Assembly: GCA_026645935.1 (NCBI GenBank)
Contig: JAPKMP010000011.1
Coordinates: forward strand, 99,949-163,948
Direction: 5' to 3'
Source: Candidatus Villigracilaceae bacterium
GTDB lineage: Bacteria > Chloroflexota > Anaerolineae > Anaerolineales > Villigracilaceae
DNA: 64,000 nucleotides
This document shows, in pieces, positions 50,423 through 58,990 of the stretch (its first letter is position 1; each line of letters opens with the position of its first letter). The translations under genes were made by a program, and so were the position numbers. The notes beneath the pieces are model-generated. The model had not been told where the DNA came from and made no database searches. It worked only from the letters and a program-made list of their open reading frames with translations.

Positions 50423-52027
50423 CTATGGGCTATCGTCTTTTCTTTTCACCTTGCTCATCGCATATTCCGCCAAAGCGGTGATCGTCAGTGAGGGGTTCAC
50501 GCCCGGGTTGGCCGGCATGACGGAACCGTCGATCACGTAAAGACCGGGATGGTTGAAGACTTCAAAATTCAGGTCGATCACGCCTTCAGTTTCATCGCGT
50601 CCAAATGGCACGCCGCCCATCAAGTGCGCGGTCGAGGGAAAATTCAGGAGGCTGTCGGTGAAGACCGTGGCTGGAATGCCGTTTACCTTTTCCGCAAAGG
50701 TGCGGGTGATCTCATGAGCGAGTGGCAGGCTTTCGGCACTGTGCTCTTTTTCGTTGTGAATGACAAGTCCTTTGCGCCCGAATGTGAAGAAGCTGCGCCC
50801 GAGACGTATGCGGGTGAGGTTTTCTTCGGTTTGCATGACGAGCAGGATCGTGGAAAAACGCGCCCAGCGCGAAAAGAATTTGCTGTAGAGAAAGTCCCAG
50901 GGATGGGCGATGATATTCAAAACCGTTTTGATCAGACGCAGGAAAATATTATTTGTGCCTGTGATGAGAGGCGCCGTCATCACCCGGTTGAAGTCCTGCC
51001 CGTCTGCAAAGCGGACCGGTTCGACGCGGGTCACTTTATCGGCATTGAAGATGGATGTGATGGCGATGCCCTTTGAGAAATCCGTATCCTGTTTGCGCGC
51101 GGTAACGCCGAGGATGTTTTCGCTGTTGGTGCGCACGCGGTCGCCGAGGTGCAGGGAGATGCGGCTGAGCGACTTTGTCACGTCGCGGCAGCGGAAGAGA
51201 AGTTCGAGGGTGCCGATCGTCCCGGCAGAAACGATGACATTGCGCGCGCGAATTATTTTTTGGGGTTTGTAAAAGAAAGCCGTTGCCGAAGAATAAATGA
51301 TCTCATAGCGCGCGCCGTCGGCTTGTTCGGGGGGAAGCGGTTTGATATCCCGCGCTTTCACTTCGGGAATCACTTTTGCCCCGTTCTTTTCGGCAAAGTA
51401 GAGATAGTTTTTCACCAGCGTGTTCTTCGCGCCATAACGGCAGCCTGCCATGCATCCGCCGCAAAAGGTGCAGCCTGTGCGTTCGGGTCCCGCACCGCCA
51501 AAATACGGATCAGGGACGGTTCTATTTTCCTCGCCAAAGAACACGCCTACCGGAAGCGCTTCGAACGTATGACCGTAGCCGAACGAATCAGCGATCTGTT
51601 TGCATACATCGTCCGCGGGGAAGAGGCGCGGATTTTTCGCCACCCCCAGCATTTTGCGTGCGGTGTCATAGTGCGGCTGGAGTTCCTTCTTCCAGTCGTT
51701 GAGATGACTCCAGGAAGGCGATTCGAAGAGATGGTCATCGGGTTCGATAAGAACATTGCCATACACAAGACTTCCTCCGCCCACACCGCTGCCGTGAAAG
51801 GCGAGCAGACCGTTCATAAAGGTCATTTCGAAGAAGCCGTGGAAACGCAAGGCGGGAAGCCATAGATATTTCGGTAGATTCCAATTGGATTTTGGGAAGT
51901 CCTTATCTTCGAAGCGCTTGCCGCGCTCGAGAACCAGCACCGAATAGCCTTTCTCTGTGAGCCGCATTGCCGAAACGCTCCCCCCGAATCCCGAGCCGAT
52001 GATGACGTAGTCATAGACTTGAGTCAT
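50423..52027 (-). CDS. GMC-type FAD oxidoreductase (cholesterol oxidase-like) with a Cys cluster
   Basis: A 534-residue flavoprotein. FAD binding: YDYVIIGSGFGGSVSAMRL at the start and the VLERG turn; then HGSGVGGGSLVYGNVL; and the C-terminal VIDGSVMPANPGVNPSLTITALAEYAM, where cholesterol oxidase-like GMC enzymes end. Unusual for GMC enzymes is the Cys cluster GCTFCGGCMAGCRYGAKN (C-x2-C-x2-C-x3-C) near residue 190, present in a subgroup. It could bind an iron-sulfur cluster or zinc. Substrate unknown (sterol- or alcohol-like). Convergent with DUF72, 7 nt apart. Confidence 0.9.
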   Translation of the reverse strand: MTQVYDYVIIGSGFGGSVSAMRLTEKGYSVLVLERGKRFEDKDFPKSNWNLPKYLWLPALRFHGFFEMTFMNGLLAFHGSGVGGGSLVYGNVLIEPDDHLFESPSWSHLNDWKKELQPHYDTARKMLGVAKNPRLFPADDVCKQIADSFGYGHTFEALPVGVFFGEENRTVPDPYFGGAGPERTGCTFCGGCMAGCRYGAKNTLVKNYLYFAEKNGAKVIPEVKARDIKPLPPEQADGARYEIIYSSATAFFYKPQKIIRARNVIVSAGTIGTLELLFRCRDVTKSLSRISLHLGDRVRTNSENILGVTARKQDTDFSKGIAITSIFNADKVTRVEPVRFADGQDFNRVMTAPLITGTNNIFLRLIKTVLNIIAHPWDFLYSKFFSRWARFSTILLVMQTEENLTRIRLGRSFFTFGRKGLVIHNEKEHSAESLPLAHEITRTFAEKVNGIPATVFTDSLLNFPSTAHLMGGVPFGRDETEGVIDLNFEVFNHPGLYVIDGSVMPANPGVNPSLTITALAEYAMSKVKRKDDSP

Positions 52028-52098
52028 GTATACCTTCCGCGTCGAATTTGAATGATTATATCAAGCCTCCCCAGGTCGTATACCCTCCCATTCGAAAG

Positions 52099-52129
52099 AA
52101 CAACTCCCCGTTTTTCACGGGGAGTTGTT
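52099..52129. terminator. Hairpin terminator after the DUF5667 gene
   Basis: AACAACTCCCCGT (52099-52111) and ACGGGGAGTTGTT (52117-52129) form a perfect 13-bp stem with a 5-nt loop. It lies downstream of the minus-strand sigma/DUF5667 unit. Confidence 0.75.
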
Positions 52130-52136
52130 GAATTTT

Positions 52137-53057
52137 TTACGGCTTGTTGCCATTGCCTCCGTCGGAGTTGCCGCCGCCGGGATTGTCCGAGCCGGAGTCT
52201 GGATTGGGTCCGCCTGGGATATCATTGGAGTTGCCGCCGCCCGCATTCGGATTACCCGTTTCGGAATTGGGTTCGCCCGGCACGTTGGTCGGCTGGTTGA
52301 ATTGAGTCCCGTTTCCAGTCTGAGCGGGAGGCGTGAACTCATTGTCTTGTCCGTTCTGATTCTGGTTCTGGATCGCGTCCTGGTTCATTTCTCCGCTTTG
52401 GAGGCTATCTTCAACGAGGCGCAATTGAGTGCGCAGCATGTCACGGGTCCGCAGAAGGAGCGGCTGTGCATCTTCCGGGGCATCGATCAGTAGTTGCTGC
52501 ATCAGCCGGTCTTGTTCCTGCAGGCGGTCGCGGATCTGCAGGCGAGTTTGATCGCAGGTGGTTTCATCCAAGTTGACGCATAGCTGCAAAGCCTGCTGAA
52601 TATGCTGTTCGAGCCGCAGGGGAACATCATCGGGGATGGGGTGACCATCCGCTGCCAGTTGCGCCATCTCCCGGATGCGGGTTTGCGCCATCGTCATCAG
52701 GTAGGCCGCCTTTTCCTGCGGATCGTTCTGGAGTTGCAGGTTCGCCTCTTCGCTCAAGAGCTTCAACTGGTAGAGAGATTCGTTGGGCAGGTCGTCCTGA
52801 GCGGCGTAGACGGCTGTGCCGCCGCCGAATAAGAGACCGGCAATTACAAGGGTCGATATGATAAGGTTCATCGCAAAGTTTTCCTTTCTGAATGTGAACA
52901 TCCATCCCTTACGACGATGAACTTCGCTTGCGGATACTGCCCGGCTTAGAAATTGCGCGCGTCTTTGTGCAGCAATGCGCGGATCGCGCGGCGGGGCTTC
53001 TTTAAGCGCTTCCAGGTCTTTCCGAAGCAGGGCTTCCAATTCGTTTTGATCCTTCAT
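52137..53057 (-). CDS. DUF5667-like membrane protein, candidate anti-sigma partner
   Basis: A 306-residue protein: N-terminal cytoplasmic region (about 1-62, ELEALLRKDLEALKEAPPRDP, a helical segment that could hold the sigma factor), one membrane helix (LIISTLVIAGLLFGGGTAVYAA, about 64-85), a helical extracytoplasmic DUF5667-like domain (SLYQLKLLSEEANLQLQ..) with a Cys pair (LCVNLDETTC), and an Asn/Gly/Pro-rich tail (about 230-306) of low complexity. Topology and overlap with an ECF sigma factor (56 nt) support an anti-sigma role. The tail may span or bind the cell surface. Confidence 0.78.
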   Translation of the reverse strand: MKDQNELEALLRKDLEALKEAPPRDPRIAAQRRAQFLSRAVSASEVHRRKGWMFTFRKENFAMNLIISTLVIAGLLFGGGTAVYAAQDDLPNESLYQLKLLSEEANLQLQNDPQEKAAYLMTMAQTRIREMAQLAADGHPIPDDVPLRLEQHIQQALQLCVNLDETTCDQTRLQIRDRLQEQDRLMQQLLIDAPEDAQPLLLRTRDMLRTQLRLVEDSLQSGEMNQDAIQNQNQNGQDNEFTPPAQTGNGTQFNQPTNVPGEPNSETGNPNAGGGNSNDIPGGPNPDSGSDNPGGGNSDGGNGNKP

Positions 53058-53598
53058 GGTCGTCTCTTTCTTCCAAAAATCTTTCCAGGCTCCTCAATGC
53101 TCGGTGTTGAATGGATTTCACAGCACCAACGGGCTTTTTCAATAAATGCGCGATTTCTTCATTGCTCCAGTCCTCCAAATACTTCAACGCGATCACCCGT
53201 TGTTGGTCCGGCGAGAGCTTGAGGATCACTTTACGTAGTTGCATTTGGCGGATGTTTCCCGCCGCCTCATCCTCGGGTCGGTCATCGCTGCTCAGCCACT
53301 CGTCTAATTCAACATTCCCTTTTTGCGTGCGGTAAAAGTCTGCGATCCAATTGTGAGCGATGCGATACAAATATGCCTGCAAGTGGTCGCGCGGACCTCG
53401 CTGTTTTTGCAGCGCATCCATAAAACGGACGAATGTGTCTGCCACGCAGTCTTCCGCCAGGTTCGAATCTCCGAGCAGTCGCGCGGCATAGCGATATATG
53501 CCGGGGCTGTAGGCGTCGTAAATTTCTGTCAGCGCTCTTGTTTCCAGTCGAAATGCACGCTGCAGGAGGTCTGATTCTTCTGGCACAGTGTCTCTCAC
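53002..53598 (-). CDS. ECF-type RNA polymerase sigma factor
   Basis: A 198-residue sigma factor with region 2 (RAFRLETRALTEIYDAYSPGIYRYAARLLGD, VADTFVRFMDAL, AYLYRIAHNWIADFYR) and region 4 (LSPDQQRVIALKYLEDWSNEEIAHLLKKPVGAVKSIQHRALRSLERFL; pattern only). There is no in-frame ATG close by; GTG 53598 (or GTG 53586) is the likely start. The open frame continues upstream to 53949 without sigma-like content. It overlaps the DUF5667 gene by 56 nt, which is large for coupling and suggests the two are translated together. Confidence 0.9.
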   Translation of the reverse strand: MRDTVPEESDLLQRAFRLETRALTEIYDAYSPGIYRYAARLLGDSNLAEDCVADTFVRFMDALQKQRGPRDHLQAYLYRIAHNWIADFYRTQKGNVELDEWLSSDDRPEDEAAGNIRQMQLRKVILKLSPDQQRVIALKYLEDWSNEEIAHLLKKPVGAVKSIQHRALRSLERFLEERDDHEGSKRIGSPASERPGSA

Positions 53599-53706
53599 TT
53601 TATATGACGTTGATTCCCTGATTTGGATACTCCTACCCGCTTCAAAATAAGCGTATTGATGACTCAAGCATAATGATATTTTTGGAAACAGCAGAGTGGT
53701 ATTTGT

Positions 53707-53712
53707 TACAAT
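53707..53712 (+). promoter_or_regulatory. -10 element close to the gamma-glutamyltransferase start
   Basis: TACAAT ends 6 nt before the ATG at 53719, the same layout as in front of the DUF72 gene. A TTGGAA (53682-53687) with a 19-nt spacer is a weak -35. A leaderless mRNA is likely. Confidence 0.4.
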
Positions 53713-53718
53713 CCGACC

Positions 53719-55344
53719 ATGCCCCCCTTCACTTTCTCCTCCGGTCGTTCGCCCGTTTATTCCCGTCGTGGAATTGTCGCCACCTCGCAGCCGCTTGCAA
53801 CTGCCGCGGGGATTGAAATCCTTTCGAAGGGCGGCAATGCCGCCGATGCGGCTGTGGCTGCCGCTGCCGCGCTCAACGTCACCGAGCCAACCTCTACGGG
53901 GATTGGCGGAGATATGTTCGCTTTGTATTTTGACGCGCAGGCCAGGCAAGTCACCGCCCTGAATGGATCGGGGCGCGCTCCTTCCGCGCTGACGCTTGAG
54001 AGGCTAAAGCGTGAGAGACTCCTCGCTGATAGTTTGCCGTTCTATCATCCGCATACGGTGACTGTCCCTGGGGCGTGTGCGGGTTGGTGTGACCTGATCT
54101 CAAAGCACGGCTCGCTCTCGCTGAGTGAAATCCTCGCGCCTGCGATTCGACTCGCAGATGAAGGTTTTCCCGTCGCGCCACTCACGGCTCACTTTTGGGC
54201 GCGCGGCGCGGAGAGACAATTGAAGTCCGCGTTGAATGGGCATGAGCTAACCATCGACGGGCGTGCGCCGAAGGCGGGTGAAATTTTCCAAAACAAAGGT
54301 CTGGCAAAAACGTTCAAACTCGTCGCGGAGCGGGGCGCTCAAGGCTTTTACCAAGGCTTGGTTGCAGAATCAATCGTCGCCGTAATTAAAGAGGCGGGCG
54401 GATGTTTATCCGCTGAAGACCTCGCGGCGCATGTGTCCACTTGGGAGAGTCCAATTTCTGTCGATTATCGCGGACTGCGCGTGTATGAATGCCCGCCGAA
54501 TGGACAGGGTATCACGGCGTTGATCGCGTTGAACATCCTCGAAGGCTTTGAACTGGCTTCAATGGATTTGCTCTCGCCTGAAAAAATGCACCTGATGATC
54601 GAAGCCATGCGCCTTGCGTTTGCCGATGCGAAGTGGTATGTGAGCGACCCGGTGTTTGCGAAGATCCCGATGAAGGAATTGCTCTCGAAAGAATATGCGA
54701 GCGAGCGCCGCAAGTTAATTGATATGAAGCGTGCCACGGTTGACCCGCAACGCGGCTCGCCGGTGAATTCGTCGGGTACGGTCTATTTGAGCGTGGTGGA
54801 TGGGGTGGGGAATGCGTGTTCGTTCATCAACAGCAATTACATGGGCTTTGGCACGGGCATTGTGCCGAAGGGCTGGGGCTTCACCCTGCAAAATCGAGGA
54901 CATAATTTCAGCCTTGACCCGAATCATCCCAATGTGCTTGCGCCGAAAAAACGTCCGTATCACACGATCATCCCGGCAATGGTCACTCGTGTTGCGGATA
55001 ATTCTTTGTTTGCTTCGTATGGTGTGATGGGTGGCTTCATGCAGCCGCAGGGACATGTGCAAGTGCTGTCCGCGTTGAAAGATGCAGGGCTTGATCCGCA
55101 GTCCGCGCTTGATCTTCCGCGCTTCTGCCTCGATGCGGATGCAGCAGGCGGCAAAGTTGATATTGAAGAAGGGATGCCGACTGCCACCGTGAATGCGTTG
55201 CGCGAAATGGGACATCCGTTGAACGAGGTCAGCGGCTATGAGCGTGCTGTCTTCGGCAGGGGGCAGGTGATTCTGCGGGATGAGTCGGGCGTGTTGTGCG
55301 GCGGCAGTGATCCGCGAGCGGATGGGTATGCGGGAAGTTTGTAA
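53719..55344 (+). CDS. ggt: Gamma-glutamyltransferase (Ntn hydrolase)
   Basis: Cleaves or transfers the gamma-glutamyl group of glutathione and related compounds; matures by self-cleavage. The 541 residues carry GIVATSQPLATAAGIEILSKGGNAADAAVAAA and GIGGDMFALY (substrate cradle) and the cleavage-site region VNSSGTVYLSVVDGVGNACSFINSNYMGFGTGIVP (given as pattern), where Thr of SGTVYLS is the expected new N-terminal nucleophile in place of the usual TTHLS. Another mark is the late GGFMQPQGHVQVL. No signal peptide is seen, so it may be cytoplasmic, like several GGT-like hydrolases. Ends at a 15-bp terminator hairpin. Confidence 0.92.
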   Translation: MPPFTFSSGRSPVYSRRGIVATSQPLATAAGIEILSKGGNAADAAVAAAAALNVTEPTSTGIGGDMFALYFDAQARQVTALNGSGRAPSALTLERLKRERLLADSLPFYHPHTVTVPGACAGWCDLISKHGSLSLSEILAPAIRLADEGFPVAPLTAHFWARGAERQLKSALNGHELTIDGRAPKAGEIFQNKGLAKTFKLVAERGAQGFYQGLVAESIVAVIKEAGGCLSAEDLAAHVSTWESPISVDYRGLRVYECPPNGQGITALIALNILEGFELASMDLLSPEKMHLMIEAMRLAFADAKWYVSDPVFAKIPMKELLSKEYASERRKLIDMKRATVDPQRGSPVNSSGTVYLSVVDGVGNACSFINSNYMGFGTGIVPKGWGFTLQNRGHNFSLDPNHPNVLAPKKRPYHTIIPAMVTRVADNSLFASYGVMGGFMQPQGHVQVLSALKDAGLDPQSALDLPRFCLDADAAGGKVDIEEGMPTATVNALREMGHPLNEVSGYERAVFGRGQVILRDESGVLCGGSDPRADGYAGSL

Positions 55345-55346
55345 TC

Positions 55347-55379
55347 AAGTGACAGTCACCTCGCAGGTGACTGTCACTT
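55347..55379. terminator. Perfect 15-bp hairpin after gamma-glutamyltransferase
   Basis: AAGTGACAGTCACCT (55347-55361) pairs with its exact complement at 55365-55379 across the 3-nt loop CGC. It lies between convergent units. The GTGACAGTCAC wording also occurs as a dispersed repeat type in related genomes, from memory only. Confidence 0.8.
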
Positions 55380-55468
55380 ATGTTTGCACACTCATCGACG
55401 GGAGAATCGAATCCCTTTCTTGAATGCCCTCTCATCAGTTCAAGCGACCACGCAGGGATGCACTCAGG

Positions 55469-55816
55469 TTACCTCACGTGCTCGAGGCGCTCCTGACATG
55501 CCACACACCGTATGGCATGCGGCATGGCTTCCAGCCGCGCGGGGTTGATGACATCGCCGCATTTTTCGCAAATCCCATAGAGTCCCTCATCCAGCCGCTT
55601 CATGGCAACCGTCACCTGGCCCAAACGTTGCTCCAGTTTCGCCAGCCAGTCCAGAGCGATACTCTGACGCGCACATGTTTCTGCCAGATCCAACTGATCC
55701 GGATTTGGTTCGGAGTTGACATGGAGATTATTCTGTTCACTCTGAATGTTGGCAGTGATGGTTTCGATTTCAACGGCGAGGGTATTGCGAATCGCTGCCA
55801 AATCTATTTTTGTCAT
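55469..55816 (-). CDS. DksA/TraR-type zinc finger protein
   Basis: A 115-residue protein with a long N-terminal helical hairpin (TKIDLAAIRNTLAVEIETITANI.., EQRLGQVTVAMKRLDEG) and a C4 zinc finger, CEKCGD...CVAC, as in DksA/TraR. Such proteins enter the RNA polymerase secondary channel; this short form lacks part of the coiled coil tip of E. coli DksA. GGAGC lies 6 nt before ATG 55816. It is the last gene of the riboswitch-led operon (45 nt after the amphi-Trp gene). Confidence 0.88.
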   Translation of the reverse strand: MTKIDLAAIRNTLAVEIETITANIQSEQNNLHVNSEPNPDQLDLAETCARQSIALDWLAKLEQRLGQVTVAMKRLDEGLYGICEKCGDVINPARLEAMPHAIRCVACQERLEHVR

Positions 55817-55860
55817 TTCATGCTCCTTTCCGTCACGCATGATAGGTAAAACGTATCGAC

Positions 55861-56097
55861 TTATTTTTTATGCAGCCACCTGAGTTGAAATTCCACTTCT
55901 TCGGCAGAGGCACCGCGCTCATGTTCGATGTTGATGACGACCGTCGCGGGGATCGAGATACTCTCCCCTGCTACCTGGATCCGAAATTTCTGTCCCTGTT
56001 CGAGGCAGTCGGCAAGGCGGCGCAGTTTTTTGACGAACTGGTCTACAGGGTAGTTCTTCTCGATATCGCGTTTGTGTTTTTTCCTTTGCTTTGCCAT
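55861..56097 (-). CDS. Amphi-Trp domain protein
   Basis: A 78-residue protein: a Lys/Arg-rich head (MAKQRKKHKRDIEKNYP), then the amphi-Trp domain with FVKKLRRLADCLEQGQKFRIQVAG, SISIPATVVINIEHERG and the closing EVEFQLRWLHKK. The conserved final Trp gives the family its name. Its molecular role is unknown. It starts 9 nt after the 62-aa membrane protein stop, in the manganese-riboswitch operon. Confidence 0.85.
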   Translation of the reverse strand: MAKQRKKHKRDIEKNYPVDQFVKKLRRLADCLEQGQKFRIQVAGESISIPATVVINIEHERGASAEEVEFQLRWLHKK

Positions 56098-56106
56098 TTG
56101 TACTCT

Positions 56107-56295
56107 CTATTGATCCTGATTTGGCAGTTTCAAGCGTTTCCACATGGCGCGTACAACGTTGGTTTTCAGCCAAAGATACGCATAGGCAAGGAGGATGAAA
56201 ATGTCCATGAGAAGGAATATGAGTTGAAGTTTCAATTTTTCTCCTTTTGTCCATGCGGGCGCTAAAGCATGATTCAGGTCACTCCATTGCTCCAA
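56107..56295 (-). CDS. Small single-span membrane protein (62 aa)
   Basis: A 62-residue protein with one clear hydrophobic helix (LQLIFLLMDIFILLAYAYLWL, about 23-43), a short soluble head and a basic tail (RAMWKRLKLPNQ). Its ATG lies inside the end of the P-type ATPase gene (17-nt overlap), so it depends on that gene's translation. No family is recognised. Small membrane peptides next to transporters often modulate them (for example MgtR, KdpF); a similar role here is inference. Confidence 0.68.
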   Translation of the reverse strand: MEQWSDLNHALAPAWTKGEKLKLQLIFLLMDIFILLAYAYLWLKTNVVRAMWKRLKLPNQDQ

Positions 56296-58969
56296 GCCAG
56301 CCTTTACGGATGAACCACTTGACCAGTTCCAGTACGGGGGTGATGGAGGCGGCGACAGCGAAGATGATCACCCAATCTATCAGCGGCAGGCTGTAGGTGT
56401 CGAACGGTTCGTGCAGGAAGGGCAGATACACGATCAATAGCAGCAGCATGAATTCCCACAGAATGGCAAGGTTCAACCATTTATTTCGGAACGGTCGCTC
56501 GAATACTGAGCGATGCTCCGAACGATGGTTGTACGCCTTGAAGAACTGGATGACAACCAGTGACATGAATGTCATCGTCATCGCCTCTTCGATGCTGCGA
56601 CCGGAATTTATTGCCCAGATGAACAGGCTGATATTCACGAAGCCAGACCAAAGCCCGGCAATGCCCAGTATCCATTTCACCGGACGGGTGAAGATGCCTG
56701 TGCGCGGATTGCGCGGTTTGCGGCGCATGATATCTGAATCGGGTGGGTCTACTGCCAGAGCCAGCGCGGGCAGACCGTCGGTGGCAAGGTTGACGTACAA
56801 GATCTGAACGGCGGTCAAAGGCAGCGGCAGTCCCAGCAGGGTTGCGGCAGCCATCAGTGTAATCTCACCGATATTCGAAGAGAGAAGGAACATCAAATAT
56901 TTCTTGATGTTGCCGAACACACCGCGACCTTCCTCCACTGCCGCAACGATCGAAGCGAAGTTATCGTCGGTCAGGTTCATCGCGGCGGCTTCCTTGGTGA
57001 CGTCGGTGCCGGTGATGCCCATCGCAATGCCGATGTCCGCTTTCTTGAGGGCGGGCGCGTCGTTAACGCCGTCACCGGTCATGGCAACAATGTGCTCATT
57101 GGCTTGCAGCGCTGTCACCACGCGCAGTTTGTGAGCAGGGGAGACGCGCGCGTACACGTCGATGGTTTCGACTTCACGCTTGAAATCTTCATCCGAGATG
57201 TCGTCGAGCTCCGCGCCGGTCACCACACGTCCGTTCTTGAGCAAGCCGAGTTCACGTGCCACAGCTTGAGCCGTGAGCGGGTGGTCGCCCGTGATCATCA
57301 CCGGGCGAATGCCTGCGCTTTCACAGACCGCGATCGCTTCTTTGGCTTCGGGGCGCGGCGGGTCGATCATGCCAGCCAGCCCGAGGAAGGTCATGCCGGT
57401 TTGGGCAGATTCGAGCACCGCATCCGGTTTAGAAGCGACGGCAAGCACGCGCAATGCCTGGCTTGCGAAATTCTGAGCCGCATCCAACACCTGTCTGCGG
57501 GATGTGTCGTCCAATCTCTTCACGCCGTTCGTTGTGAGGATCGAGTCGCAATTTTCCAAAATGATCTCCGGCGCGCCCTTGGTATATGCGACGAACCCCT
57601 TCCCGGTATTATGAAGGGTGGTCATCCGTTTGGATTCGGATGTAAATGGGATTTCCTGCACGCGCGGGTGGGTTTCTTCCAGCGCTTCCTTCCTAAGCCC
57701 GGCCTTGGCTGCCGCTACGACGAGCGCCCCCTCGGTGGGATCGCCTTTGATGTCCCAATCGTTCTCGGATTTTCCGGTTTCGTTTTTGATCAGTATCGCG
57801 TCCGAAGCCAGGGTTGCAGCGGTAAGCATGTGCTTCAATTCGGCGGCGATCTCGTTGGGGGTGCCTCCGTTGTTGGAGAAATGCCCGACCGGTGAATACC
57901 CTGAGCCGCTCACGCTGTATTCCCCGCCCCCGACATAGATTCTGCGCACGGTCATTTCGTCTTTGGTGAGCGTGCCGGTTTTATCGGAGCAGATCACCGA
58001 AGTGCTGCCAAGCGTCTCCACGGCAGGCAAACGACGAATGAGCGCGTGGCGTTTGACCATCTTCTGCACGCCGATGGCGAGCGAGATCGTCACGACCGCA
58101 GGCAGGGCTTCGGGCACAACCGCAACCGCAAGCGCGATGCCGAAGATGAGCATTTCGATAAAGGGCTGTCCGCGCAGGAGGCCGAACGCAACGATGATGG
58201 CGACGACAACGAATGCGGCGCGCGCCAGCGTCGAGCCGACCTTATCCAGGTTTTGTTGCAGCGGCGTCCTGCTGGTTTCGACGGTTTGCAACAACTGTGC
58301 GATCTTGCCGAACTCAGTTTGCATGCCCGTTGCAACGATCACGGCGCGTCCGCGCCCGTAGGTAGCCGCGGTCCCGGCGTAGACCATGTTCTTGCGATCG
58401 CCAACAGGCATCTCTTGAGTCGGAAGCGCGTCGGTGTGTTTTTCGACGGGGACCGATTCACCGGTCAGCGCCGCTTCTTCTATTTGTAAATTTATCGATT
58501 CGATGATTCGCCCATCGGCTGGGATGCGGTCGCCCGTGTGCAATATGACCACGTCGCCGGGCACCACCTCCCGCGCGGGCACTTTCACATCGATGCCGTC
58601 GCGAAGGACGGTGGCGGTCGGCGCAGCCATCTGGCGCAACGCATCGATGGCGCGTTCGGCGCGATATTCCTGGATGAAGCCGAGCCCAACTGCAAAGAGC
58701 ACAATGATGGCAATGACGATCGACTCCACGCCGTGCCCGAGAAAAAACGATATTGCTGTAGCGCCGAGCAAGATCAGGATCAGGACATTTTTAAATTGCT
58801 CGAACAGGATCTCCCAGGGGGATATGCGATGCGCTGCCTGGATCTCATTCGGACCGTACTTTACCAGACGCGCATCCGCTTCCTTCGCGCCCAAGCCTGT
58901 TTCTGCGCTGTTGAGTTGAGCATACACCTGGTCCGTGGACCGGGTATGCCAGAGATTATTTTGTTCCAT
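56279..58969 (-). CDS. P2-type cation-transporting ATPase (candidate Mn2+/Ca2+ exporter)
   Basis: An 896-residue P-type ATPase of the Ca2+/Mn2+ (P2A) class: cation N-domain (LNSAETGLGAKEADARLVKYGPNEI), actuator TGES in EEAALTGESVPVEKH, phospho-acceptor Asp in CSDKTGTLTKDE, the M4 site VPEALPAVVTISLAIG, nucleotide-domain KGAPE, and the hinge TGDGVNDAPALKKADIG, followed by a six-helix C-terminal domain (Cation_ATPase_C). P2A pumps move Ca2+ or Mn2+ out of the cytoplasm. The upstream yybP-ykoY-type riboswitch strongly favours Mn2+. It follows a 73-aa membrane protein by 21 nt. Confidence 0.95.
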   Translation of the reverse strand: MEQNNLWHTRSTDQVYAQLNSAETGLGAKEADARLVKYGPNEIQAAHRISPWEILFEQFKNVLILILLGATAISFFLGHGVESIVIAIIVLFAVGLGFIQEYRAERAIDALRQMAAPTATVLRDGIDVKVPAREVVPGDVVILHTGDRIPADGRIIESINLQIEEAALTGESVPVEKHTDALPTQEMPVGDRKNMVYAGTAATYGRGRAVIVATGMQTEFGKIAQLLQTVETSRTPLQQNLDKVGSTLARAAFVVVAIIVAFGLLRGQPFIEMLIFGIALAVAVVPEALPAVVTISLAIGVQKMVKRHALIRRLPAVETLGSTSVICSDKTGTLTKDEMTVRRIYVGGGEYSVSGSGYSPVGHFSNNGGTPNEIAAELKHMLTAATLASDAILIKNETGKSENDWDIKGDPTEGALVVAAAKAGLRKEALEETHPRVQEIPFTSESKRMTTLHNTGKGFVAYTKGAPEIILENCDSILTTNGVKRLDDTSRRQVLDAAQNFASQALRVLAVASKPDAVLESAQTGMTFLGLAGMIDPPRPEAKEAIAVCESAGIRPVMITGDHPLTAQAVARELGLLKNGRVVTGAELDDISDEDFKREVETIDVYARVSPAHKLRVVTALQANEHIVAMTGDGVNDAPALKKADIGIAMGITGTDVTKEAAAMNLTDDNFASIVAAVEEGRGVFGNIKKYLMFLLSSNIGEITLMAAATLLGLPLPLTAVQILYVNLATDGLPALALAVDPPDSDIMRRKPRNPRTGIFTRPVKWILGIAGLWSGFVNISLFIWAINSGRSIEEAMTMTFMSLVVIQFFKAYNHRSEHRSVFERPFRNKWLNLAILWEFMLLLLIVYLPFLHEPFDTYSLPLIDWVIIFAVAASITPVLELVKWFIRKGWLGAME

Positions 58970-58990
58970 AAATGATTGTGGAGCTCCTTG

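Noticed and set aside
51149..51865. Plus-strand open frame of 238 codons opposite the GMC oxidoreductase
   Set aside because: Antisense to a gene with full FAD motifs; no independent support.
53440..53475. TTCGAATC word that resembles a tRNA T-arm
   Set aside because: It lies inside the sigma factor gene and no acceptor stem or anticodon arm can be folded around it.
57092..57895. Plus-strand open frame of 267 codons opposite the P-type ATPase
   Set aside because: Fully antisense to conserved ATPase motifs; no ribosome site or family match.
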